Assembly: GCF_028745505.1 (NCBI RefSeq)
Contig: NZ_JAQZZL010000001.1
Span: 2,229,818-2,293,817, forward strand
Reading direction: 5' to 3'
DNA from: Lentisphaera marina
GTDB taxonomy: Bacteria; Verrucomicrobiota; Lentisphaeria; Lentisphaerales; Lentisphaeraceae
DNA length: 64,000 bases
Part shown: positions 44,794 to 55,700 of the stretch, piece after piece
Position numbering within the stretch: position 1 is the first letter of the stretch
Layout: every line of letters starts with the position of its first letter
Position numbers and translations under genes: made by a program
The notes under the pieces: generated by a model
The model's database searches: none
Told to the model about the DNA's origin: nothing
What the model saw: only the letters and a program-made list of their open reading frames with translations

Positions 44794-45636
44794 ATGAAAA
44801 GTATGATAATCGCAATTTTCTCTTTTTTATTTTCTCTGAGTACCATCGCGAACGAGCCACAACCCCACGAAAAAATTCTTTATAAAGATGTTAAGGGTAT
44901 TAAGCTGAACCTTCATGTTTACTACCCGGATGATCATAAAAAAACAGATAAGCGACCTGTTATCATTTTCTTTCACGGAGGAGGCTGGGTTCGCGGTGCT
45001 CCTGTGACCTTTTATCGGCAGTGTAACTACCTTGCCTCGCGAGGGATGGTTGCCATTTCAGCAGAATATCGATTGAAAAGCACCCACAAAACTACGCCGA
45101 TTGAGTGCGTAAAGGATGCAAAGTCAGCAATTCGATGGGTTCGCAAAAATGCCGCTAAATTAGGGATTGACCCAGATAAACTTATCGCTGGTGGAGGTTC
45201 CGCTGGTGGGCACATCGCGGCAGCTACGGGAACGGCAACAAGCTTTGAAGAAGATACGGACGACAAAAGCATCAGCTACCGCCCACAAGCCTTGGTACTC
45301 TTTAATCCGGTGTACGATAACAGTAAAAAGGGATTCGCATATAAGCGAGTCAAAAGATACTGGAAAGAGATTTCTCCTATGCACAATTTGACCAAAGACA
45401 CACCTCCCACCATTGTCATGTTGGGGACGAAAGATAAGCTCATCCCCGTTGCGACCGCCAAAAAATATAAAAGTGAGATGGAAGCGCTGGGCATACGCTC
45501 AGATCTTTATTTGTACGAGGGACAGCAGCACGCCTTTTTTAATTATAGTATAAGCCCTGAAATGCACCAGAAAACGACCAAGGATATGGATCATTTTCTA
45601 AGTTCATTGGGATACATCAAAGCACTCGACCACTAA
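44794..45636 (+). CDS. Exported alpha/beta-hydrolase (esterase, BD-FAE/HSL-like)
   Basis: A 280-residue alpha/beta-hydrolase. Signal peptide 1-19; oxyanion-hole motif FFHGGGW; nucleophile elbow GGGSAGGH (Ser); acid MLGTKDKLIPV (Asp); histidine GQQHAFF. This is the carboxylesterase family often found with polysaccharide operons, where it removes acetyl or other acyl groups from sugars. It is last in the unit with the FAD oxidoreductase and sulfatase. A weak hairpin follows the stop. Confidence 0.9.
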   Translation: MKSMIIAIFSFLFSLSTIANEPQPHEKILYKDVKGIKLNLHVYYPDDHKKTDKRPVIIFFHGGGWVRGAPVTFYRQCNYLASRGMVAISAEYRLKSTHKTTPIECVKDAKSAIRWVRKNAAKLGIDPDKLIAGGGSAGGHIAAATGTATSFEEDTDDKSISYRPQALVLFNPVYDNSKKGFAYKRVKRYWKEISPMHNLTKDTPPTIVMLGTKDKLIPVATAKKYKSEMEALGIRSDLYLYEGQQHAFFNYSISPEMHQKTTKDMDHFLSSLGYIKALDH

Positions 45637-45658
45637 TTATATGGTCCGACACAATCTT

Positions 45659-45690
45659 TTAGGATTACAGTCCTAAGCTCTTTTATTGTT
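45659..45690 (+). terminator. Possible weak terminator after the esterase
   Basis: TTAGGA-TTACAG-TCCTAA, a 6-bp stem, followed by GCTCTTTTATTGTTG. The T-run is broken and the stem is AT-rich, so termination strength is uncertain. Confidence 0.35.
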
Positions 45691-46179
45691 GTTTATGCCT
45701 CTTTATACACTGCATGGTGTACAGCCCGTAACATTCTTTGCTTAAATAATTTTTTTCTAAACTACAAAAAAGCACAGGAAAACTGCGAAGTTCGCAATAA
45801 ATTAGGGATATAATTATTCACAAGATTTAGCAATCACCACATACTGTTTGGGGATTGGTATCGACTTAAGGAATAAAGATTTTTCATCCGATCAACTTCA
45901 CCCTTGATTCAGCAAGAAATACAAGCATTGGGCAGTGTTTAGAATAGTTATTATTACTCTATTATTTATTCGCTCTGACAAGCCCTATGATTCACTAGGC
46001 CACCGCGGATGATATATCCCATGCAGCTTGCTTTGACTATACCGAGGTGAAATCCCTCATCTCAACTGTATAAGAATCGTAAAGTATCTTTATCAGTATT
46101 AAAATTAGGAACTTCTTAATTTAGATACAAAATAACAACAAAAAATGAAGAAAATCTTCAAGATTAAAAGTTCTTAAAC
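45691..46179. other. Intergenic region between esterase and IS element
   Basis: About 490 bp with no ORF, no recognisable RNA and only small palindromes such as TGCGA-AGT-TCGCA near 45785. Nothing further could be identified. Confidence 0.5.
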
Positions 46180-46183
46180 AGCT

Positions 46184-47517
46184 GAGCCTTTTGCAAAAGT
46201 CATAAAACAAGCTGAATAAAAGTAGAAACATGTTATCTCAATAGTTACCAAAACAAAAAGAGAAAAAACATGAATCTACCCGGCTTATGGGATACCATAG
46301 AAAAGTATTTATTTCCAGGCTTAGAAGAACTTTTAGGCGGAGAATTAACTAAGAAAGAGAAAGAGTTTGTTCGCATCTGCACAATAACTGAGCTTGATCA
46401 GTTCAGCCATGAATTTGAATGGTGTGGATTTGGGCGACCTCCGAAAGATCATTTTAATATAGTGAAAGCTTACATAGCCAAATCCGTTTATAACTTCGAT
46501 ACAACAAGATCTTTTATAGACTTTCTCAAATCAAGTACAAAGATACGTCGTTTATGTGGTTGGGAATTTGCAAAACAGCTTCCTCATGAAAGTACTTTTT
46601 CTAGAGTATTTGCAGAAATCACCGCCTCTCAGCTCTGCCAAAGAATCCATGAATTCTTAGTGGTAAAACATTGTGGAGACACCTTAGTACCGCACATTAG
46701 TAGAGATTCTTCAGCAATTGAAGCTAGAGAAAAAGTCATGTCTGAACCAGGGGCTGAGCCTAAAGCCCCTAAGAAACGAGGGCGGCCTAAAAAAGGTGAG
46801 ATCCGAATTAAAGAAAAAACCGTAGTGGAAAAGCAGGTCGACCGGTCACTTGAAGAAAACTTAAAAGAGCTCCCAACGCACTGTAATAAAGGGACAAAGA
46901 AAAACAGTAATGGTTATAAAGTTTCATGGAAAGGCTACAAGCTTCACTTAGATTGTATTGATGGAGATATACCAGTCGCAGGCCTATTGAGTTCAGCGTC
47001 TTTACACGACAGCCAAGCGGCAATCCCTTTAGCACAGATTAGCGCACAACGCATAACTAATTTATATGATTTAATGGATGCAGCCTATGATTCACCTTCT
47101 ATCCATAAATTCAGCCATCTTTTAGGACATAAATCTATTATTGATCACAATCCTAGAAAAACTGGGGAGAAAAAGATTTTTGACCCGCCTGAAAAAGAAC
47201 GGTACAAACAGCGGTCATCTGTTGAAAGAGTCTTTTCGAACTTAAAAGACAACTATGGTGGTAGGATGATCAGAGTACGAGGACATGCAAAAGTCATGAC
47301 TCATCTAATGTTTGGCATTATTGCAATAACAGCAAACCAACTCTTCAAGACTATTTAGCAACTAACATAAAACTATACGTCATGATCAACTTGCGTCCAT
47401 TTTTGGCTTGTTTATACTCACATGTATCCAATTTCGAGATACATGTGAGCGAGATCTTAAGATTTATCCTGGATGAACTTTTTAATCACTCTAATTCAGG
47501 ACTTTTGCAAAAGGATC
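46184..47517 (+). mobile_element. IS5/IS1182-like insertion sequence (1334 bp)
   Basis: Terminal inverted repeats: GAGCCTTTTGCAAAAGTC on the left and, inverted, GATCCTTTTGCAAAAGTC on the right (one mismatch in 18). The core CTTTTGCAAAAG is itself a palindrome. Flanked by a 4-bp AGCT duplication (46180-46183 and 47518-47521). A single intact transposase gene lies inside. It sits just upstream of the second sigma/kinase module. Confidence 0.9.
46270..47358 (+). CDS. DDE transposase (DUF772/DDE_Tnp_1, IS4/IS5 type)
   Basis: A 362-residue transposase: an N-terminal DUF772-like domain (ELDQFSHEFEWCGFGRPP ... HESTFSRVFAEI), a basic low-complexity linker (KAPKKRGRPKKGEIRIKEK), then the catalytic core with ISRDSSAIEA (first Asp), LMDAAYDSP (second Asp) and YKQRSSVERVFSNLK, which fits the Y(2)R(3)E(6)K signature of IS4/IS5 transposases. 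Intact. Confidence 0.92.
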   Translation: MNLPGLWDTIEKYLFPGLEELLGGELTKKEKEFVRICTITELDQFSHEFEWCGFGRPPKDHFNIVKAYIAKSVYNFDTTRSFIDFLKSSTKIRRLCGWEFAKQLPHESTFSRVFAEITASQLCQRIHEFLVVKHCGDTLVPHISRDSSAIEAREKVMSEPGAEPKAPKKRGRPKKGEIRIKEKTVVEKQVDRSLEENLKELPTHCNKGTKKNSNGYKVSWKGYKLHLDCIDGDIPVAGLLSSASLHDSQAAIPLAQISAQRITNLYDLMDAAYDSPSIHKFSHLLGHKSIIDHNPRKTGEKKIFDPPEKERYKQRSSVERVFSNLKDNYGGRMIRVRGHAKVMTHLMFGIIAITANQLFKTI

Positions 47518-47640
47518 AGCTAATATATATTTAGCGTAATAAAGCTCTAAACTGTAATATCCCTTCACTGAAATATTATTTCGCTTGCTTTTCGAGTTTA
47601 ATACTTCTAATATATTCTAAATTCATCCTTTAGGAAGCCT

Positions 47641-48213
47641 TTGAATACTTACGTCACCAGCCACTCTCTACTAAACAGAGCCATAAACAACAAAGACTCT
47701 GATGCATGGGAAGTTTTTGCGGAGCGCTACCATCGCTACATTTACAAATTACTGGATAAGCTTGGGATCAAAGAAGATAAAGATGATGTAGCCCAGGAAG
47801 TTATGCTGACTATTTGGAAGAAACTGGATACCTATGACCGTGAACGCTGTAAGTTTCGTACCTGGCTTTCCTCGGTTATTCGCATCACTGTACTCAAAAG
47901 CTGGCAGCAAAAGCATAAAAAGCAAAACATCGATGGTGGTGACAGTCTGCAACATATTGCAGATGAAAAATCCTTCTTGGATTTTGCAGAAGAAGAATGG
48001 AAACACTTTATTATGCAGAAAGCTATGGAGAACATAACTAAGGACTTTAAAGGCAAAGCCATGGAAGTCTTCCAACTCAGTTTACAGGGGGTCACCGTTG
48101 ATCAGATCGGCGACAAGCTGGAACTCAGCAAAGCATCTGTCTATACCCTTAAAAAAAGAGTTAAAAAACGCCTTTTAGAGGAAGTCTACTTTTTACAAAA
48201 AGACCTGGGGTAA
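47641..48213 (+). CDS. ECF-type RNA polymerase sigma factor
   Basis: A 190-residue sigma factor starting at TTG (AGGAAG five bases upstream; no ATG is close). Region 2: DAWEVFAERYHRYIYKLLDK, DDVAQEVMLTIWKKLDTYD, FRTWLSSVIRITVLKSW; region 4: QGVTVDQIGDKLELSKASVYTLKKRVKK. It is a distant paralogue of the sigma factor at 5485-6060 and, like it, is directly followed by a Ser/Thr kinase gene (start two bases after the stop). It stays intact although the kinase is broken. Confidence 0.88.
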   Translation: MNTYVTSHSLLNRAINNKDSDAWEVFAERYHRYIYKLLDKLGIKEDKDDVAQEVMLTIWKKLDTYDRERCKFRTWLSSVIRITVLKSWQQKHKKQNIDGGDSLQHIADEKSFLDFAEEEWKHFIMQKAMENITKDFKGKAMEVFQLSLQGVTVDQIGDKLELSKASVYTLKKRVKKRLLEEVYFLQKDLG

Positions 48214-48214
48214 A

Positions 48215-50234
48215 ATGGCTGATTCCTATAAAAAAAACCTGCTGGAGCTCTTCGACATAGTAGAAGATGCTGAAGAAAACAAGATTGCCAATAATCCCGA
48301 TTGTGAAGAACTCGGAAAAATTGAATCTCGCTACGAAAAAAATGAACTCGCCGGCCAAGGGGGCATTAAAAAAGTCTGGGCGGCAAGAGATAACTTCTCT
48401 AAAAGAATTATTGCTTACGCCGAACCCCGCGACGACATTCACCCGGTATTTTACGATCGTCTTTTAAGATAAGCCTGGCTAACATCTTCTCTTCAGCACC
48501 CAAATATCATAAAAATTCATGATGTCGGCATAGATAAGGATCAAAAGCCACTTTTTACTATGGACTTCAAGCGAGGTCAAAATCTCGCCAGTTGGCGATC
48601 GGCGCAGACAATTATAGACCTGGAACAATGTCTGGATATCTTTTTAACTATCTGTGATAGCTATTGAACACGCTCATTCAAAAGGTATCATCCACCTTGA
48701 TCTCAAGCCGGAAAACATTCAACTCTATTCCTTTTCCGAAATAGTCGTCTGTGATTGGGGCATGGGTCAAAAAATATCTGCTTCAGAAATCAGTTCACTT
48801 ATAGAAATCTCTGACTTTTCAGAAGCGACTGAGAGTACTATTGGCGGCACACCCGGCTTTATGGCTCCAGAGCAAATAAGGCAGGATGAAACTCCTGCGG
48901 AAGGCGCCGATATATATGGACTTGGGGCCCTTCTTTATTATCTGGTCTGTGGAGAAAGGTGCCATGAGGGGAAATCGGCGGAGGCGCTTATAAAGTCTAC
49001 TTTGGAAAATACCCCTAGAGAATTACGTGAGCGCTTTCCCAATCTTAAAACTTCCAAAACTCTTGACCGGATCATCCAGCGCTGCTTACAGCTGAAAGTT
49101 TGTGATCGCTACCAATCAGTTAAAGCCATTATTGATGACTTGCGTTCATTTATAAAACTGCGACCAACGAGTTTAGAAAAGGAAAATAAACTCTTCTGCG
49201 CCTGGCTATTCTATAAGAGACAAAACTTACTTTGTAACCTGGCCCTTGTCATCTTGCTTACTGTAAGTCTAAGTATCAACTGGTTTTCTCAGAGGATTCA
49301 GGCCGAAACCCAGCAACGTCAACTTCAGGAAGTCAGAGCCTTAAAAGCTGAAAACAAGGCTCTTCTTGCAGAGGATGAAATTCAGCGCAAAATTAAAGAG
49401 ATTTTCAAAATTAGAGACCAAAGCCGCGAACAAAAAAAAGCCAAGGCTGACGAACTTAATGAACTTGTAGTCAGTATTAAATCCAGAACTGTGTATGTAA
49501 AAACCATGGAAGCGGTCAGTATCATGGAAGACTTATCAAGCTTGGCTTTAACACTGGATCCTGACTCTCATATGGCAAAACACCAAATTGCCGAAGTTCA
49601 TTTCATTCAGCTCAACACAGCTAAAACCAAGAAAATGCTCAAGCACTATACTCCGGATTCAGACGAGCTTCTGCAAGTCTTTCAAGACTGCCCATCGTTG
49701 AAGTTCACCAGACACAAGCGTCCATCAAAGCAACAAGTCATAGATTTCTTAAAAGCTATGAATTACAATGAGGTGGGGCACATCTTAGCACAGCGGGTCG
49801 TTTTATACGATTACGAAATACGCAGTCGATCAAGAAAATTTAAGGGTTACGAGGGTGTCATCCAAGCTTATTTTGAAGCTGGAGGCAAAGCCATACAATC
49901 TTTTGCCTATGATTACAATAAAGCTGCTCGTCATTTAACTCTTGAGGGCAACAATGAAGATAAGAATAATCCTCCACCAAGACTTTTCTTAACTCGATTC
50001 CTTGATCTGGATACTCTTGTTCTCAAGGGTGATTTTTGCAATTTAATGGGCTTAACAAACGCTAAAATCACCACGTTGGATCTTTCTCAACATATGCCGA
50101 TACCGACTATAAAAATGAATCATTGCCTCACTAACCACCCTACTCTCAAGACAATCATTTTAAAAGACGGAAGCTACCCCGAATCAGTCATCAAGCGACT
50201 AAGCAGCTTTTACGAACTTAAATTTGTCCCCTAG
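48215..50234 (+). pseudogene. Membrane Ser/Thr kinase gene with a nonsense codon and a +1 frameshift
   Basis: Counterpart of the kinase at 3476-5395. The N-terminal part reads to TAA at 48470-48472; at this place the intact paralogue has Glu (FLREARITAMLQHPNI against RLLR-stop-AWLTSSLQHPNI), so GAA became TAA, at the conserved alphaC glutamate. The frame then continues (SLQHPNIIKIHDVGIDK) until TGA at 48665; an extra A near 48659 shifts the frame, after which GIIHLDLKPEN, VVCDWGMGQ and GTPGFMAPEQ follow intact, then a membrane helix (LVILLTVSLSINWF), a coiled coil and a leucine-rich-like end. Two independent lesions favour a pseudogene over a sequencing slip. Confidence 0.85.
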
Positions 50235-50602
50235 TTACAGTCGTAATTTAGCTCAAGCTCAGCATGAAAAAAGATCATTCGCTGCCCCAAACAGTTCTTT
50301 TTCCTGTATTAAGTACTGAGACCTAGGTTTTATAAATCCAACAAAGTATTCACAAGCAGGTATCGTTTGCGAATTTCCTGATGATAGTAAATATTTTATA
50401 ATCAAAAAAAGTTTATTCAGCTGTAAAGAAATAAGTTCAGGTCTCCGTGCTTATTCACAACAGTCTTCTACAATCAAAAAAAAGTATAGAAAAAAAATTA
50501 TGAATCCACTCAAAACCCCAATAGGAAACTCGATGATAATAAGACTCAACTTTATTGCCAATCTGGCACTTTAGAAACTTTGCAAACAATGAAGATTTAA
50601 TC
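50235..50602. other. Intergenic region before the GC-rich locus
   Basis: About 370 bp of AT-rich DNA containing two short similar stretches (AATCAAAAAAAGT near 50400 and 50473). No gene or clear promoter recognised. It marks the boundary to the GC-rich segment. Confidence 0.5.
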
Positions 50603-52627
50603 ATGATCAAACAATTTATGCTATTAATGTTACTGCTGGCGGTGGGTAGTTCAGCTGACGATCGCCTCGCCCACGACGAGATCAGCCTGCTTTCCCCGGA
50701 GAACGGTGCAACCCTATACCTGCCCCACCCTCACCTTCACTGGCAAAAGGAAGCCGGCGCGAACATTGAGGACCGCTATCAGGTTCAGATATCCCAGGAC
50801 GAGGATTTTCAAAAACTGCTAATTGATGATTCACTCGAAGTGGTTTCGCGACTGGTTTGCGCAAAGCCGCTATCAATCGGGACCTATTTCTGGCGTGTTC
50901 GCAGAGAGGGGAAAAAGTCTTGGTCAAAGGTTTTTTCCTTCACTCGCGGCAAATCTAAAGAGTACCTAGTTAAGAAGGGATCCACAACTCAAGAAATTGC
51001 GGCCGTACTCAAAGAAGCCGCCGGCAACACCCCGGCCAAACTTATCTTTGAGCCGGGAGATTATCATATCACTAAGATGATTCCACTGCGTAAGGTCAAG
51101 GACCTGATCATTGACGGAAGCGGCTCTACTCTAACGATCAAAGACAGGTTTCTGGATCTCAAAAACTGCGCTGACATCACCGTGTGTAACATGGTGGTGA
51201 CGCCTGAACATGTGGCTAGCACAAACGTCGATATACTGGCGGTAGACCCGGACGCCGGCACGCTCACGGTGCAGGTCCAGCCGGGATTTCCTGAAGACTT
51301 TCGCTCTTATTTCCCAGCTGGCAAAAGCGGCAATACAATCATGCGCGTCGTTGATGAGGCCAACCAGGGTCGCGCCCTCGCCGGATGGGGATCTGCTGGC
51401 AAGCACATGGAGGAGCTGGGCGAGCGTCGTTATCGCATCCACGGTTTGAAAGCCAAGGAACTTGAAAAAATCCGTCCCGGGATGGTTGCCTATGCGAAGA
51501 CCTATAGGGGGGGCTTTGGGAAAGTGAATTACGTGACGAGGATCACGCTCAGCAAGGTCAATTTTATGGGAATGGGCGGTACCATTTGGCTTGGAGGTGG
51601 AGGTGAAACGGAAGCTAAATCCTGTCTCTCCTGCGCATTTCTACCGCTGTCTCCTGAGTACTATACCGGGGCATCAGGCGTGATCGGTGGAGGTAGGATC
51701 GGATCGTGGTACGAAGACTGCCGTTTTGAAATGGGCGCCGACGACAACACTATGGATCACATGTTTCCATTGCCCGTCGCCAACATCCAGGGCAATGTAG
51801 CCACCCTCAAGTATCCATGGCCGTGGCCGCAGGATATCCATAAAGGCGACACATTTGTTCTGTGGGACTGCATGAACGGTGAGAAGGGACGGGCTACTAA
51901 CGTTACCATCATGGAGGTCCAGGACGCCGGCGGCAAACCGATGGTGATCAAAGAGCTGAATTTCCAAGCCCCGCGACGTCTGGTGCTGTCGAAAAACGCG
52001 GCGGAGTTGAACCGCGAGTTGGGTCGGCCGGAAGATGCCTCGTTCCTTTCTCCGGGCAAGACAAATCTTGCGTTGAACAGTATGCTGCTCATACGCTTAT
52101 CACATAACAACCAGGACTTTGTCTTTCGCCGCAACAAAGTGCTCGGCGGCAGCGCCGGTATGCTCAACAACTCCACTCGCGCCTTAGTTGCCGAAAACAC
52201 TTTCAAGAACCTTCGCGGACCGGCCGTGCACGCCGGGTTTTGCTCAGGCCCCAAAGCGTTTCCGTTAGAAGGCTGTGGCTCAAGGGACTACGTCATCCGT
52301 GACAACACGATGGAGAACTGTGGACGCAACTCCATTAGCGTCAGATCCGATTCCGGCTTCGGCGGCAACATTATTATCAAGAACAATACGATACGTTACA
52401 GCGCCGACTGGGCGCCCTGGAATTCCATCGGCGTGTCGGGCGATATCAAAGGGGTCATCGTAAAGGACAATCTGTTCCAGAGCGCGAGCCCCCCCGAGCG
52501 AGGGGGGTGGATCTATTCGAATCTGAATAGTTACGCGGTTCAGCACAGCAATAACCGCTTCGATCCGCCGCACCCCAATGTGCCGATGGTTAAAAAAAGG
52601 AAGCCACCAAAGAAGAAAAAGAAGTAA
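50603..52627 (+). CDS. Exported right-handed beta-helix protein with N-terminal FN3-like domain
   Basis: A 674-residue protein from the ATG at 50603 (MIKQFMLLMLLLAVGSSA, signal peptide; the longer reading from 50555 would bury it). Residues about 25-125 form an FN3-like domain (LLSPENGATLYLPHPHLHW ... GTYFWRVRREGKKSW). The rest is a pectate-lyase-like beta helix (LIIDGSGSTLTIKDRF, CRFEMGADDNTMDHM, NNSTRALVAENTFKNL, NIIIKNNTIRYS, GVIVKDNLFQS). Such helices are found in polysaccharide lyases and glycosidases (for example PL6 or GH-type); the class is not decidable here. It ends KKRKPPKKKKK. Strikingly GC-rich. Confidence 0.78.
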   Translation: MIKQFMLLMLLLAVGSSADDRLAHDEISLLSPENGATLYLPHPHLHWQKEAGANIEDRYQVQISQDEDFQKLLIDDSLEVVSRLVCAKPLSIGTYFWRVRREGKKSWSKVFSFTRGKSKEYLVKKGSTTQEIAAVLKEAAGNTPAKLIFEPGDYHITKMIPLRKVKDLIIDGSGSTLTIKDRFLDLKNCADITVCNMVVTPEHVASTNVDILAVDPDAGTLTVQVQPGFPEDFRSYFPAGKSGNTIMRVVDEANQGRALAGWGSAGKHMEELGERRYRIHGLKAKELEKIRPGMVAYAKTYRGGFGKVNYVTRITLSKVNFMGMGGTIWLGGGGETEAKSCLSCAFLPLSPEYYTGASGVIGGGRIGSWYEDCRFEMGADDNTMDHMFPLPVANIQGNVATLKYPWPWPQDIHKGDTFVLWDCMNGEKGRATNVTIMEVQDAGGKPMVIKELNFQAPRRLVLSKNAAELNRELGRPEDASFLSPGKTNLALNSMLLIRLSHNNQDFVFRRNKVLGGSAGMLNNSTRALVAENTFKNLRGPAVHAGFCSGPKAFPLEGCGSRDYVIRDNTMENCGRNSISVRSDSGFGGNIIIKNNTIRYSADWAPWNSIGVSGDIKGVIVKDNLFQSASPPERGGWIYSNLNSYAVQHSNNRFDPPHPNVPMVKKRKPPKKKKK

Positions 52628-52795
52628 GAATAAGAAGCCTATTCAACAGTATTCGCGGGGGAACGTTGGCTTGGATTTCTCCCAAGTTGATGGTATATAG
52701 CGGCTTCCATAACATCAGATAATCAGGATTTATATCTGAATCAAAGCGCTTCTTTGTACAGTCGTTCGAAGGCCCAAGAAAAAAGGAGAAAAACT

Positions 52796-55700
52796 ATGAT
52801 AAAAATTAAAATTACAACCTTGATGGTGAGCATCCTTTTTTGTGGCGTCGTTGTATCGCAATCCCTAGCCGCCTCAGATGATGCGACCAGCACGGTCACC
52901 GCTACTAAGAACCTTGTAGATCCGGACGAGGTAATCACCGGATTCGATTCCCGTGTTGAGAGTATGTTCAAAGCTGAATCGGGAAATCCGTTGGTGCGGG
53001 CAAAAAAGAATCCGCCGCTCAAGCCTGGACGCGGCAACTATGTTCGGCACTACTCGTATTCCATGGTCGCGTACGCGGCTCGCTGCCTTTACTTGAACGA
53101 GTCCTTGGAGCCAGCGAACGCGGCTTTGGTGGAGAACGCTCAGCACTATATTGACAATCCACTGGATGTAAATGACCGCGATAGTTTTCATTGGCACGCC
53201 TCCGAGGTGATGCGGCTACTGGAGATGTACGGACCGAAGGGTACGGCGGCTCCGGGCCGGCTATCTGAGGCAACCGTGGATATTTGCCTGAAGCCCATTT
53301 TTATGTATGCGGATGAATTTTCAAACCGCTGGGAATACAAGAAATCGAAGACCTGGCACATCTATGAGTCCGAGAATCACCATGCGATGAGTTTCTCCAC
53401 CTGTTGGCAGTTCGCCCGGATTGCAAGGAACCATCCGGAATATAAGGATATAGAATACGGCAGCTTTACACCCGCCCAGCATTACGATGCCTGGAACGAA
53501 TATTTCGTTGCCTACTGCCTGGAGCGGGCACGGAAAGGGATGTTTGTTGAGATGATGTCTGGCGGCTATAACAGCACGTTGATCAAGGGCATCTACAACT
53601 TCTACGACTTCGGTGAACCCGAAGTAAAGAGAGCGGCTGGGCTGTTACTGGATCTTTATTTCGCCTATTTTGCCCAAGAGCAGATGGACGGCATTCAGGG
53701 CGGTGGCCAATCCCGAATCTATTTCCAGAAAGGTCTGCATAGCAAACCCGCACACGGAATCATAGAACTGGCGTGGTATTATTTCGGTATTGGGGAGGTT
53801 CCTGCCGTGAGCGGTCATGACCTCAACGCGGCCCTGAGCGACTACCGGCCGCCGGCGGTCGTGGTCGATCTCGCACTCGATGTTACGGGGCGCGGTCGTT
53901 ACGAAGTGAAACAATTTCCAAGAGGGCTGGGGCAGTCGGGCGACCGCAATCCGTATCGAATGATGGTGGACAATGGCGGTATTCAACGCTACAGCTATTG
54001 CGATCCAGCCTTCATTCTGGGAACTCCGATGGTTGCAGCCCGCCCGCTTGAGGACTGGGCGGCGATCAGTTCCCAGAACCGTTGGCAGGGGGTGATCTTT
54101 TCGGGTGAGACGCCATCCCGGATCGTCCCAATCCCCCGACCCATAGATAATAGGGTGGCCCTCAACGGCTTCTGGTCGGTGCAACGCAAGGGCTGTCTGA
54201 TCACGCAGAAGCTCAAGTCAAATAGACATGCAGCTGAGATGATCGTCTGGATGAGTAAAGATGGACTCAGTAAACCGGTTGAAGAAGAGGGAATTCTTTT
54301 TGTCGAAGCGCCCGGGGCTTACGCGGCGGTGCGGGTGGGTCAGAACGGATACACGCTGGACGAAAAGGATTTTTGCTGGACGGACTCTGCTGGCGCCGCA
54401 CGCACGGTCCCATCGGGATGGATCATCACGCCGAAGGACGAGTATGCGCCGGTAATCCTGGAAGTGATGGCGAAGACCGACGTCAAAAATTTCGACGACT
54501 TCAAGCAGAAGGTGAAAGGGTGCAAACCCCAAACCAACGGAACCGTATTGAGCTATCGGTCGATCTATGGCGACACGCTCACGCTGGATACATCGTACGA
54601 ACAGACCCCGACGGTGAATGGAGAATCGATCAATTACAGCAAACCCAAGATGGCTTTCGACAGTCCGTTCCTTGAATCCGAATACGACAGCGGCGTCGTG
54701 ACGATCCAAAAGGGCAAGCGGAAGCGGGTGTTGGATTTTAATAAAATCAAGAGAGAGTCTGTGACGCCTATAACGATCGGACTCATCGGCGATTCCACTG
54801 TCGCCTCCACTTACGGCTGGGGGCCCGGCTTTGCCGACCGTATGCGCAAAGAGGGAACGGTCCTCAATTTCGCTCGGAACGGAGCGACTCTTGGTTCGCT
54901 CTCCAAATCATTGGGTTCGCTCCTCAAGAAGAAGCCGAACTATGTGCTGATCCAGTTCGGGCATAATGATATGAAGCGTTATGGAACTGAGGATTACAGC
55001 AAGAAACTGCGAAACTACGTTGAACGGATTCGAAAAGCCGGCGCCCAGCCGGTCATTCTCAGTTCTGTGACCCGTCGTTCGATGGATTCCGACGGGCAGA
55101 TCGTTCATCACGCCATCAAGGGGCGGCGACTCTCGCAGTACGGCGAGGCGGCCGGAGCGCTCGCTCGTGAAATGGGGGTGCCTTTCGTGGATCTGCTCCA
55201 TCTCAGTGTCGAACAACACAACCGCGTGGGACCCGAGGTTGTTTCGACCTATAATTTTGTCGAAGGGGATCGAACCCACTTCAGCCCTGCAGGCGAAAAG
55301 GTTGTTGCCGACCTCGTCCTGAAAGAGATCGGGACGCGGATTCCAGAATTGGCTCCCTATATTCTGCAAGAGCCGGCAGGACCTCGAGTGAGAAAGCCCT
55401 TGAGCCAGAAATTCGAGACGATTCTGTTTAATGATGCAGAGAGTGGAGCGTGGCAAGAAAGCTTCTTCGATCTCTGCACCGCAGACTGGAAGAAAAAGTG
55501 GTTTCTCGATGGCCATGTCGGTACGGTCGAGACCGATAAAGACGGCATGACCCTGACAGCGGGAAAAGAATGGAAAAATGATGCGCACCACATGGTGTTG
55601 TGGAGCAGGGAGGCATTCAAAGCTGATCTGAAGATCGAATACGATTGGACCCGGCTTGAAGATGAGAATCGTGGCGTGAACATCCTTTATGTTCAGGCCA

